Shown piece after piece: positions 1-8,203 of a stretch of 9,874 bases of DNA. Every line of letters begins with the position of its first letter. Position 1 is the stretch's first letter. The DNA lies in the NCBI GenBank assembly GCA_021641325.1, contig JAJXPD010000071.1, forward strand, positions 1-9,874, read 5' to 3'. A program made the translations under genes and the position numbers. Source of the stretch: Opitutales bacterium (lineage in GTDB: Bacteria > Verrucomicrobiota > Verrucomicrobiia > Opitutales > Intestinicryptomonadaceae). The notes beneath the pieces were generated by a model. The model did not search any database. It had not been told where the DNA came from and saw only the letters and a program-made list of their open reading frames with translations.

Positions 1-86
1 GTAGTATTCCCAATACCACAATAACCGCATCAATAAAATCGAACAGACGTGTTCAAATTGGAAATTTTTACTAAAATAAACCAATA
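1..86 (+). promoter_or_regulatory. AT-rich leader upstream of the autotransporter gene
   Basis: No coding region is supported here. The stretch is clearly more AT-rich than the gene that follows, especially at 55-86, and probably contains the promoter and 5' leader of the autotransporter gene. TAAAAT at 72-77 resembles a -10 box, but no convincing -35 hexamer lies 16-18 bases upstream (49-54 reads GTGTTC). I therefore do not name a promoter position. The upstream neighbour lies outside the window, so the full regulatory region is not visible. Confidence 0.3.
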
Positions 87-191
87 ATGAAAGGTTATAT
101 GGCTAAGAAGCAAAAGAAAACCCCCGTACAAAAACGCACAGGGGCAGTTACGTTGTTGTCGCTCTTCTGTGCGGCCGCCGGCGTTTATGCC
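87..191 (+). other. Signal peptide of the autotransporter
   Basis: Residues 1-35 have the three classical parts: a strongly basic n-region with seven Lys/Arg between residues 7 and 17, a hydrophobic h-region (residues 19-33, with VTLLSLF at 21-27), and a c-region ending V-Y-A before Glu36. Small residues at -1 and a neutral residue at -3 fit signal peptidase I. The Cys at residue 28 is preceded by Phe, so it does not make a lipobox. The n-region lacks the long conserved extension found in some enterobacterial autotransporters. Confidence 0.85.
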
Positions 192-3100
192 GAATCGGAC
201 GGGTGGAGCTACAACGATGTCGAAAAAAGCGTAATTCACGCGGGCGGAAGCCATGCGAGAATTGCGCCCGTAAAAAAAGGTGAGGAACTTGAAGACCAGT
301 CGAAAATCGGAAATATAAAGAAAGCCGAAATTTCCGACAATGCGTCTTTCAGGTATGACCCCGCACTCGGGAAAGACGAACTGAAAGGTGTCGTCTACGA
401 CAATGAATCAGGCGTTCACGAATCGGCTTCGTTGAAGATGTCCGAAGGGGCGTCTCTCGATGTAGATGCGACAAAATCGCGCGACGGAAAGACCGACTGG
501 TTGGGTAAATCGGCTGTCGGTGTAGAGTTTGCAAAAGACACAACCGCAACTATCGAAGCCAAAGACGCCTCAATTTTCGTTAAGGGCGATACGGGCGCAA
601 CGGCAATTTCCGCTTCCGACGCCTCGACAAAACTCGGGAATGTCGAAATCGGCGCGGTAAGCGCAAAGGCAACGGATTCCGCCAAGGCGTTTGCAATCAA
701 TGCCAACGACGCAGATTCCGTAAAGATAGGCAGCGTTTCGGGCAATATAAAACTAGCCGACGCCGGCACGGTAGATTTGGGCTCAATGCAGGGCAATATC
801 GAAGCCGCCAACGTGAAGGACTCGATTTCGGTCGAGAAGATGACCGGCAATATTACCGCCACTTCGGCAAAGAATGTCGGCATTGGCGAAATCAGCGGCG
901 ACGTTAAAATCGACACCATCGGAAATTCGGTAAATATCGACAGCTTGGACGGCAATCTTGCATCCACAAATGTGGGCGATTCGTCCTCCGAATCGTCGGT
1001 TGCCAATATCACGGTAAAAAGCGCAAGCAATACCGCAAGAGAAGTAAACATAGACAACCTTGCCGCTACGGCGACAATCAGCGGTGACGAAGAGAATGCC
1101 GAAGCCGCAAAAGTCAATGTAGGCACGGCGGAAAAGAAGCTTTCCGTAAACGGCAAAGTCGAAGCCCGCGTGAACGAAGCCAAAGGCGGCCTTTCCGCCG
1201 AGCTTAAAAATGCCGACGCCAACGCGCTGTATGTCAAGAGCGTAAAAGGCGGCGCGGAAATTGCCGGCGAAGGCAATGTAAACATCGTCAATGCCGAAGC
1301 TTCCGAAACACCCGCAATTAAAATCGGCGACCTCAAAGGCAACTTTGCCGCAGGCGTTGATTCCTCAGCAGCGACTTCCGGCGCTATCAAGGGCGACGTG
1401 GAAATCGGCAGCATTTCGGGCAATACGGGTATTATAAACCTCGACGGCAACCTCACCGCAGGCACACTTGGCGCGGACGAAACGTCCACAACGTTAATAG
1501 GCGTAAGCGGTGCCGACAAGACGGTTGACATTACAACGGCAAACGGAACAACGACCGTTAACGGCAATGGCTCGCTTGAAGCAAAAGTTGGCACGTCAAA
1601 CGGAATACTTACTGTAAACGATTATAAAAAGGCTACAATCGGCGAAGTAAAAGACGGCAGCAAATTGGTTCTCAACGGTTCGGATAAAGACGCTATCGCG
1701 GACGTTACAAAGGCCGACAAAGTAGAAGCCAACGCTCTCGGTAAAACTACAATCGACAGCGCAAATTATGTAAAAGCCTCCGATTCGATTGACGCTTCTT
1801 TGTCCATAAAGGGGCAGAACGTAAAAATAACCGACGCTTCAGGAGAATATGTTGTCGATACAAAAGCTCTCGCCAACGAAGGGACAGTAGAAATTAACAA
1901 AGGTTCTATTGCGAATTCCATCGACGGCTTCAACGGCAATGTAAAGGCAAACGAAACCGGCACCATCAAAGTAGAAGGCGCGGGTATGACGGGCGGCCTT
2001 GACATCGGCAAGATAAACGGTGACCTTACTTCGGCTGAAAACGCGAAGATTTCGGGGAACGTGAACGTCGGAGAAGTGAATAAAGTCGATGTAAAGGGCG
2101 GTATAGCCGCAATCGACGGGAAGGAAAATACCGGCAACCTTACGATAGGCACTGCAAACGACAACGTTGCGGTTTCCGGTGGCGTAGCGGGCAATATGAA
2201 AGTTGCCGACGCCAAGAAAGACGTTGCGGTTGACACCGTCGGCAAAAATCTCACCATCGATATGCTCAACGGTGGCACGGTAAAAGCCGACGAAGTAACG
2301 GAAACGGTCAAAGTCTCCGCAGGAACAGGTTCGATCGAAGTCGCCAAGGCGGGCAACGTGGACGCAGCCACTACCGACGGCAAATTGACCATAGACGGGC
2401 AAAAAGTTTCCACAAACGGCAGCTTGTCGATTAAGGGCACGGAAGTCGCCGAAGGCGGCCAGATTCACGTTGGCGCAATCGATATCGATTCTACTGTAAA
2501 AGGATTCAAGGGCGATTTAACCGTTGATTCCAACACCGGCAAGATTGACGTTTCCACCATTGACGGCATATTGACAGTCAACGACGCCCAAAAAGATGTC
2601 AATGTTTCGGAGTCCGCAAAGGCGGTTAACGCAACGCTCAACGGCGGCGATCTCAATGTATCTAATGCGGAATCCAACGCAACGGTTGAGAATGTTGCGG
2701 TATCGGGAACTGGAAATGTTGTAATAGACAACAATACCGGTTCTGTTGACGTAGGCGCTCTCGGCGGCAAATTGACAGCAAAGAACGCCAAGGGCGACAT
2801 CAATGTTGCAACTTCCGCAACCGAAATTGAAGCAACGCTCAACGGCGGCAATATCAACGCCGAAAACGCGACTGTCGGCAGTGCAAAAATAGGCACGGCG
2901 GAAGGCGCACAGGGCAATGCTGTCATAGGCGCGAATACGGGTTCTATCGACCTCGTCGGAACATTCAACGGCAAATTGACCGCCAACAATGCGCAGGGCG
3001 ACATTAACGTTGCCGAAAAGGCGACCGAAGTTGAAGCGGCGCTTAACGGCGGCAATATCAAAGGCAATGAAATCGGCACGATTACCGTTAAGGACAACGT

Positions 3101-6100
3101 CGACGGGTCGTCAAGTCTGGGCGGCATTGATGTCAACAAGGTTGACACAATCAAGCTCGACGGCAACCTGAACGGCGACATATTCGTAAACGAAGAAGTC
3201 AACAAGATTGACGCCGAAAGCAAAAAGGTTACCGGCGATCTCATTCTTGAAAAGATTGCCTCTTCTGCCAATGTCGGCACAGTGGAAGGCGACATCAACG
3301 TTTCGACACTTGACAAGGATGCCCAGTTGAATGTGGATACCGTTCTTGAAAATACGGCACTCGGCAGCACGGGTAAAATTTCCGTGTCCGACACCCAGGG
3401 CAACATCAATGTTTCCAACTCGGTAAACGAAGTTGACGTTGTTCTCAACGGCGGAAACCTCAATGTTACCAACGAAGCCGGCACAGCCGAAGTAGTAAAT
3501 AATGCGGTTGTTTCCGGCACGGGCAATGCAACAATAGACAAGGCAAAAACGATTGAACTCGGCGGCGATTTGAAAGGCAATATCACCGTCAACACGAGCG
3601 TTGATACAATCAACGGCGGCGCTGCCGGTATCGGCAAGACCGTTGACGGCAATGTTGATGTTGAACAAAATACGGGTTCGATAACCTTGGGCAACGTTAC
3701 GGGTGAACTCAAATTGGGCGATGCTCAGGGCAATGTAGACGTATTCCAAAAGGCTGGAAATGTCGACGCCATGCTTAACGGCGGTCAGCTGCGCGTATCC
3801 CAAGTTGACGAAGACGGCACTGCAAAGGTAGACGGTCAAGGCAAGGCGATTATCGGGAAAGCAAGCTCGATTGAAGCCAATACGTCAAACGGCAACTTCC
3901 ATCTTGACGGGAACAATCTCCAGATTGAAGGCGGCACTCTCGACGTAGACGTTGCGAACGTTTCCAAGAAGGAGGACGGCACGGTTGCCGAAGTTAAGGC
4001 GACGGGTGCTCTCGATTCCGTGGAAATCAAAAACGTAAACGACGGCACGAATGTTTCGTTCAACGACGTTACCAAAGCAAACGGCGGAACGGGAAATGTT
4101 GACATTACAGATTCCAAGCTCGGCACGGTTTCGGCAAGCGGCACGGTGGAAGGCGACTTCAACGTGACGAATGTCGAAGGTAATATTGCCTCTACCGGTG
4201 AAATCCAAGGAACGACCAACATCGCCGACTTTAAGGGCGATGCAAGCTTCAACACCGTAAAGGACGTGAATGTAAATTCGTCAGACCCGGACAACAAGAA
4301 GGGGCTTGACGGTTCGCTCACGATCGCTCAAGGGCAAGGCGCTGTTACCTTTAACGCCGACGCTGGAACGGTTGACATCAACCTCGACGGCGGAAGCGTA
4401 ACGACAGGCTTAAAGCCAAACGGAGATGCAGTAGTTCTCGATAAGGCAAACTTCTCGGGTAATGGTACGGTTAACGTTACAGTCGATAAACTCGAAAGCT
4501 TCGACCAGATTAATGACTCCGTTGAAATTAACAGGAAAAAACTTACCAGCGGTGGCAAGTTGAACTCGCAAATTACGGTTAACTCCGGCGAGTTTACAAT
4601 AACAAACGCCGACAGCATAACCGTTGACGGTCATAACGAAAACGGCGGGCGAAAGCTTGCCATTGAGAATAAAATTACCGACGACGTAACTATCGGTAGA
4701 ATCGGCAAAGACGGCGTTGCAGTTGCGGCAGAAAACGCGACCATCGGCGGAAACCTTGATATCGGCACGGCTGACGGTTCGGTAACTGTAGGAACTGTTA
4801 ACGGTAAAACTAAAATAGACACAGCCAACGGCAAGACAGAGATAACGACAGCAACGGACGACGTATCAATAGCGACAGCCAACGACCTTGTAAAGGTAGA
4901 CAACGGGACGAATGTAAGCGTTGTAAACGGCAAGGACGTAACGGTTGGCGAAATAAGCGGAGCGTTGAAAGTCGACCAAGGCAAAGCAATCAACGTTGAT
5001 ACAAAGGCTGGTTCGCTTGACCTCGGTACAGTAGTCTCGGCTAACGCAGGCGAAATAATCAACAATGTTGACATCGACAATGTCGGCGCGGTTGACATCG
5101 ACAGCGTTGGCGGACAGACGACAATCGGTGCGGCAACGGACAACGTAACGCTTGGCACTGCAAAGAACGTAACAATCGGCGACATAGCCGAAGGCAAGGT
5201 TGCGACAATCGGAACGGCTGGCGACATCGACATCAACGGCAAAGGCTCGTTGAAGGTTGAAAATGAAGCCAATAACATCACTGCAGGCAACATCAAACAG
5301 GTTAGCGTGAAAACGGCAAACGGCGATATCAAAATTATTACCGCTGATGATTTGACGTTCACCACAGTTGAAGGCAATGTCAATGTTTCTTCCGAAATCA
5401 AGACAGTCAATGGCGGAAATGTCAATGGCGATGTCTCGATTGCAAAGAACACAGGCAATGTCGAACTACTTGGAACGGTAAACAACTTGATTCTCTCCAA
5501 TGTTGCAGGCGGTTCTTCGGTTGTGAATAAGGTAAAAAATAAGGCCGAAATCACTACCACGGCAGGCAGCGCAACTATTAAGGAATCAAAGCAACTGCAA
5601 GGCACGGTTGATGGCGGCGCGCTTACCGCAAATACAGTAAGCGATATTGCAAATATAACCGTTAACAGCGGCACTGCCAATGTCGGCAGCGCGAAATCGC
5701 TCGACGCAACAGTCAACGGCGGAAGCCTTAATGTTGATAGCGTTGCTTCCAGCTCCAATGCCACAGTGAAAGCCAATGGCGGCAAATCGATATTCAAAAC
5801 CATCGCAGGCAAGCTCAAAGCGCTCCTAAATGGCGGCGAAGTCGAAGTCGTGAAAAATACAGGAAATGTGGAAATCTCCGGTAGCGGTGATGCCACGGTA
5901 AAAGATTCCACTGGTTCGTTGGAAGTTGCAACATCAACTGCCGACAAGTTTGTGAAGAACGCCAATGGCGGAATATCGACTAAGGGCAACCTGAATGTCG
6001 CTATCAACAAGGCTACTTCGGCAAACTTCGGAACAGTTAACGGCGGCGATATAGTCGATATGACAAAAATCGACAACCTTACGGTTTCCGAATCGACAGG

Positions 6101-8177
6101 CATTCTCAATGTCGGTCTTGAAGGCGGACAGGTTAAGGGCAATATCGTCATAGAAAAGGCAACAGCCGATGTAAATGTCGGAAATGTTGCGAATCTTGAC
6201 GTAACGCTCCGCAACAACGCAAATCTCCTTGCAATCGACAATACGAAGGTTGATGCGGCAAGAGTAAACGGCGGTTGCGATGCCTCCTATTACAATGTGG
6301 GCACGTTGAAAGTGGATCGCAGTCTCGACGGCAATCTCGAAGTCAGAGGCGCGGTAAGCAATAGTGCCGATATCAACAATGTAAGTGGCACGGTTGCAAT
6401 CAACGAGGTTGCATCGACTGCTACTGCCTCCGTTAAGAATGCGGGTTCTGCAATAGTAGACAAAGCCAACGGCAATGTGGAATTCTTCGATTTTGCTTCG
6501 GGTTCGGCTACGGTAAACAACGCTACAGCCAAAATTGAAGCAACCAATATTGCGGGCGGCTTGAATATCGGAAACGTCAAAGACGTTAAGGTAAACAATA
6601 CGAACGTCAATGTTCTCGACGGAAATACCGTAAGCGGCAAAATCGAATCGACAAGCGACATGACGCTTTCCAATTCGGGAACCGCGACCATCGGCAATTC
6701 CGGACAGATTGTTGTCAACGGCGACTTGAACGTTGCAAGCGAATTCAAATTCGCGGAATCCACAAGAAACGGTGCTGTAATTAAGGCAAATAACCTTTCG
6801 GGTTCAGGCGCTACAAAGACAGTCGACAACTTCTTCGACGCAAAATTCGGATTCTCCGGAGACGATAGCGTTATGGAAGCTGCAGCTCTCAAAGGCACTC
6901 ACAATGCGGGTTCGAGCTACATCGACGCCAACATTGACGACATGTCCGTAAGCCACACCTATGTTGACGTAACGTATAAGAATACGGACGGTAGCAGCAA
7001 GGTCGGCTACGAAATCACAAAGAATTCGTATCTCTCGGACAAGTTCGCGAAATCGGACAACGAAAAGGCTCTCGCGGAAATCTACGACAACCTCGTTTTC
7101 CAAGACGACGCAACCAAAGACGGTGAATCCGTACAAAAGAAGAAGAACTTCAAGGCTCTCGCGGAAAACGGCAACATCGGGGCAATGCTCCCGCAGGCTG
7201 TCAACCACGCGGCTCGTATGAATATGGATCTCTCGAATATGATTCATCTCGATACGATAAACCGCACGGCTTACACCCGCGATATGCTCAACCGCATAAA
7301 CTACCTCAAAGCAAAGGGTAAACTCCGTGGCCGTCATAGTGACGTTCTCTCCGGAGCGAGCTCGGTGACCGTACGCAATATCAACCGCTTTGCCTCTTAC
7401 TCGGGCGACGGCAACATTGCAGGCTCGAACGACTCCGTCTACGGCGGTTTGGCAAATGCCGAATATGTCTTCGACGACTCGCTCTTCGCGGGTATCGGAA
7501 TCGGCGGCTTCCAAGCCAAGTCGAACGGCAAGGACGCTTCGGGTAAGGCCGAAACCCAGAGCTTTGCGCTCAACGCTTATGCGGACTACCTGTTCTACGA
7601 CAACTTCGACTGGTACTTCGGTTTGACATACGCATACGGCATGAACGAAGCCGAACGCAACAGCGGCTCCTCGATGAACAAGGGCAAGTGGAATTCCAAT
7701 CTGGTCGGCGCGTTTACGGGCGTAAGATATGCTTGGAAACCGATTGCGGATCGCGAATTCTATATCAAGCCGTTGCTCGGTATGAATGTAAGCTTCCTGA
7801 TGAATCCTTCGTTCACCGAAAACGGCGATAGCGAACGCCTCGATGTAGATTCGGAAGACTACACAAGCGTAAAGAGTATTGCAGGTATCGAAGCTTCATA
7901 TCTCCTCGATTGCGGATTGTCCGTTGCTGGCAGAATGTTCTATGCACACGAATTCGCCGACAACAGATACGACATTACCTCGTCGTTCATAGGTTCCGGC
8001 TACTCGGTGAACACATTCAAAACATTGGGCAGCGAAATAAAGAGGGATTCCGGCATCTTCGGTATCGGTCTTGGCTACGACATCAACAAAGATTGGCGCG
8101 TATATCTCGACTACGCCGCCGAAGTCGCGGACGATGTCTACCACAACCTGAACGCTGGCGTCCAATTCAAGTTCTAA
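87..8177 (+). CDS. Giant type Va autotransporter with beta-solenoid passenger
   Basis: This 2696-residue protein is predicted to cross the inner membrane by Sec and insert a C-terminal barrel in the outer membrane, displaying or releasing its passenger. A basic N-terminus (KKQKK, KR) and hydrophobic core at residues 19-33 end in VYA before Glu36, a good signal peptidase I site. Residues 36-190 are less regular and hold the early Trp residues. About 190-2230 is a low-complexity passenger rich in Asn, Gly, Asp, Val, Ala and Thr, poor in aromatics and Pro, with repeated G-[ND]-[ILV] and LNGG motifs typical of a right-handed beta-helix. Residues 2230-2325 form a non-repetitive junction, 2325-2415 a helical linker, and 2416-2696 the barrel with a terminal Phe. 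No protease, lipase or other catalytic motif is seen in the passenger, so adhesion or a structural surface role is inferred, not shown. No neighbour shares its strand. The start may be 99 instead of 87. Confidence 0.93.
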   Translation: MKGYMAKKQKKTPVQKRTGAVTLLSLFCAAAGVYAESDGWSYNDVEKSVIHAGGSHARIAPVKKGEELEDQSKIGNIKKAEISDNASFRYDPALGKDELKGVVYDNESGVHESASLKMSEGASLDVDATKSRDGKTDWLGKSAVGVEFAKDTTATIEAKDASIFVKGDTGATAISASDASTKLGNVEIGAVSAKATDSAKAFAINANDADSVKIGSVSGNIKLADAGTVDLGSMQGNIEAANVKDSISVEKMTGNITATSAKNVGIGEISGDVKIDTIGNSVNIDSLDGNLASTNVGDSSSESSVANITVKSASNTAREVNIDNLAATATISGDEENAEAAKVNVGTAEKKLSVNGKVEARVNEAKGGLSAELKNADANALYVKSVKGGAEIAGEGNVNIVNAEASETPAIKIGDLKGNFAAGVDSSAATSGAIKGDVEIGSISGNTGIINLDGNLTAGTLGADETSTTLIGVSGADKTVDITTANGTTTVNGNGSLEAKVGTSNGILTVNDYKKATIGEVKDGSKLVLNGSDKDAIADVTKADKVEANALGKTTIDSANYVKASDSIDASLSIKGQNVKITDASGEYVVDTKALANEGTVEINKGSIANSIDGFNGNVKANETGTIKVEGAGMTGGLDIGKINGDLTSAENAKISGNVNVGEVNKVDVKGGIAAIDGKENTGNLTIGTANDNVAVSGGVAGNMKVADAKKDVAVDTVGKNLTIDMLNGGTVKADEVTETVKVSAGTGSIEVAKAGNVDAATTDGKLTIDGQKVSTNGSLSIKGTEVAEGGQIHVGAIDIDSTVKGFKGDLTVDSNTGKIDVSTIDGILTVNDAQKDVNVSESAKAVNATLNGGDLNVSNAESNATVENVAVSGTGNVVIDNNTGSVDVGALGGKLTAKNAKGDINVATSATEIEATLNGGNINAENATVGSAKIGTAEGAQGNAVIGANTGSIDLVGTFNGKLTANNAQGDINVAEKATEVEAALNGGNIKGNEIGTITVKDNVDGSSSLGGIDVNKVDTIKLDGNLNGDIFVNEEVNKIDAESKKVTGDLILEKIASSANVGTVEGDINVSTLDKDAQLNVDTVLENTALGSTGKISVSDTQGNINVSNSVNEVDVVLNGGNLNVTNEAGTAEVVNNAVVSGTGNATIDKAKTIELGGDLKGNITVNTSVDTINGGAAGIGKTVDGNVDVEQNTGSITLGNVTGELKLGDAQGNVDVFQKAGNVDAMLNGGQLRVSQVDEDGTAKVDGQGKAIIGKASSIEANTSNGNFHLDGNNLQIEGGTLDVDVANVSKKEDGTVAEVKATGALDSVEIKNVNDGTNVSFNDVTKANGGTGNVDITDSKLGTVSASGTVEGDFNVTNVEGNIASTGEIQGTTNIADFKGDASFNTVKDVNVNSSDPDNKKGLDGSLTIAQGQGAVTFNADAGTVDINLDGGSVTTGLKPNGDAVVLDKANFSGNGTVNVTVDKLESFDQINDSVEINRKKLTSGGKLNSQITVNSGEFTITNADSITVDGHNENGGRKLAIENKITDDVTIGRIGKDGVAVAAENATIGGNLDIGTADGSVTVGTVNGKTKIDTANGKTEITTATDDVSIATANDLVKVDNGTNVSVVNGKDVTVGEISGALKVDQGKAINVDTKAGSLDLGTVVSANAGEIINNVDIDNVGAVDIDSVGGQTTIGAATDNVTLGTAKNVTIGDIAEGKVATIGTAGDIDINGKGSLKVENEANNITAGNIKQVSVKTANGDIKIITADDLTFTTVEGNVNVSSEIKTVNGGNVNGDVSIAKNTGNVELLGTVNNLILSNVAGGSSVVNKVKNKAEITTTAGSATIKESKQLQGTVDGGALTANTVSDIANITVNSGTANVGSAKSLDATVNGGSLNVDSVASSSNATVKANGGKSIFKTIAGKLKALLNGGEVEVVKNTGNVEISGSGDATVKDSTGSLEVATSTADKFVKNANGGISTKGNLNVAINKATSANFGTVNGGDIVDMTKIDNLTVSESTGILNVGLEGGQVKGNIVIEKATADVNVGNVANLDVTLRNNANLLAIDNTKVDAARVNGGCDASYYNVGTLKVDRSLDGNLEVRGAVSNSADINNVSGTVAINEVASTATASVKNAGSAIVDKANGNVEFFDFASGSATVNNATAKIEATNIAGGLNIGNVKDVKVNNTNVNVLDGNTVSGKIESTSDMTLSNSGTATIGNSGQIVVNGDLNVASEFKFAESTRNGAVIKANNLSGSGATKTVDNFFDAKFGFSGDDSVMEAAALKGTHNAGSSYIDANIDDMSVSHTYVDVTYKNTDGSSKVGYEITKNSYLSDKFAKSDNEKALAEIYDNLVFQDDATKDGESVQKKKNFKALAENGNIGAMLPQAVNHAARMNMDLSNMIHLDTINRTAYTRDMLNRINYLKAKGKLRGRHSDVLSGASSVTVRNINRFASYSGDGNIAGSNDSVYGGLANAEYVFDDSLFAGIGIGGFQAKSNGKDASGKAETQSFALNAYADYLFYDNFDWYFGLTYAYGMNEAERNSGSSMNKGKWNSNLVGAFTGVRYAWKPIADREFYIKPLLGMNVSFLMNPSFTENGDSERLDVDSEDYTSVKSIAGIEASYLLDCGLSVAGRMFYAHEFADNRYDITSSFIGSGYSVNTFKTLGSEIKRDSGIFGIGLGYDINKDWRVYLDYAAEVADDVYHNLNAGVQFKF
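90..94 (+). promoter_or_regulatory. Possible ribosome binding site for an internal ATG at 99
   Basis: AAAGG at 90-94 lies four bases before a second in-frame ATG at 99-101. No purine-rich Shine-Dalgarno sequence sits at normal distance before the first ATG at 87. If this motif is used, translation starts at 99 and the signal peptide loses four residues (MKGY) without losing its basic or hydrophobic regions. The spacing is short and some bacteria initiate without a Shine-Dalgarno sequence, so the start remains undecided. Confidence 0.35.
720..965 (+). repeat. Tandem 17/18-residue beta-helix rungs in the passenger
   Basis: Five consecutive rungs share the pattern [VI]-x-[ILV]-x-x-[ILMV]-x-G-[ND]-[ILV]. 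The Gly of the G-[ND] pair falls at residues 219, 236, 254, 271 and 289 (nucleotides 741, 792, 846, 897 and 951). Spacings alternate 17, 18, 17, 18. This is the clearest display of the solenoid period in the protein. The copies are diverged at DNA level, so this is an old repeat kept by structural constraint and not a fresh tandem duplication. The turn residue alternates Asn and Asp, as expected at a tight beta-turn. Confidence 0.8.
2571..3476 (+). repeat. 67/68-residue passenger modules carrying LNGG
   Basis: A longer repeat overlays the rungs. A segment of form LT-x-x-[ND]-A-[QK]-x-[DN]-[IV]-N-V, then 14-16 residues later a Leu-Asn-Gly-Gly, recurs with its first residue at 829, 896, 964 and 1098. 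The Leu of LNGG sits at 851, 918, 986 and 1120. Steps are 67, 68 and 134 (two modules), close to four rungs each. The copies at nucleotides 2766-2858 and 2970-3062 are the most alike, matching over most bases including the start GGCAAATTGAC and the end AACGGCGGCAATATCAA. A further LNGG at residue 1230 breaks register (step 110), and relatives occur at 727 and 1914. Confidence 0.75.
4770..5035 (+). repeat. Short 8-9-residue beta-strand repeats in the passenger
   Basis: From about residue 1562 to 1650 the passenger reads as a series of 8-9-residue units, each with a V/I/L-x-[IV/L] strand core followed by a polar turn: KTKIDTANG, KTEITTATD, DVSIATAND, then LVKVDNGTN, VSVVNGKD and so on. The period is half the 17-18-residue rung seen near the N-terminus, so each unit is probably one strand of a two-faced solenoid coil. 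No GGxGxD nonapeptide is present, which argues against calcium-binding RTX repeats despite the similar length. Confidence 0.6.
7059..7328 (+). other. Alpha-helical linker before the barrel
   Basis: Residues 2325-2414 switch sharply in composition from the solenoid: Ala, Leu, Met, Lys, Glu, Asn and Arg rich, with few Gly or Val. Segments such as NEKALAEIYDNLV and the Met/Asn-rich stretch after MLPQAVNHAARM look helical. In classical autotransporters a helix running through the barrel pore joins passenger and barrel, and this segment is in that position. The enterobacterial Asn-Asn self-cleavage site is not seen, so release of the passenger cannot be predicted from it. Confidence 0.6.
7329..8174 (+). 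other. C-terminal autotransporter beta-barrel domain
   Basis: The last 280 or so residues alternate hydrophobic and polar positions with aromatic girdles, as in 12-stranded autotransporter barrels. Recognisable strand pairs include VYGGLANAEYVF with SLFAGIGIGGF, SFALNAYADYLF with DWYFGLTYAYG, FTGVRYAW with FYIKPLLGMNVSFL, and IFGIGLGYDI with WRVYLDYAAEV. The chain ends in VQFKF: a terminal Phe with alternating hydrophobic residues is the signal recognised by the BAM complex. Length and order match the autotransporter barrel family and not the short trimeric YadA anchor. Confidence 0.9.
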
Positions 8178-8203
8178 GTCTAGTTTGTAGTTAGTAAAAA
8201 TCG

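Noticed and set aside
168..170. Cys28 in the signal peptide as a lipobox
   Set aside because: The residue before it is Phe, which is not accepted at -1 of a lipobox, and a good VYA signal peptidase I site follows at residues 33-35.
2571..3476. CRISPR-like regular repeats
   Set aside because: The regularity is of in-frame diverged protein modules without identical repeats or unique spacers.
2465..3712. Long minus-strand reading frames inside the autotransporter gene (also 416-1594, 1766-2440, 4631-6241, 6290-6898)
   Set aside because: They share one antisense phase, are Ser/Pro/Thr/Leu-rich reflections of the repetitive passenger, match no family I know, and their openness is explained by the scarcity of Tyr, His and Gln codons on the plus strand.
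4770..5035. RTX calcium-binding nonapeptides
   Set aside because: The period is close to nine, but no GGxGxD signature is present and the C-terminus is an outer-membrane barrel, not a type I secretion signal.
87..8177. Two-partner secretion exoprotein or trimeric YadA-type adhesin
   Set aside because: There is no FHA-type secretion domain after the signal peptide, and the C-terminal barrel of about 280 residues is far longer than the 60-80-residue trimeric anchor.
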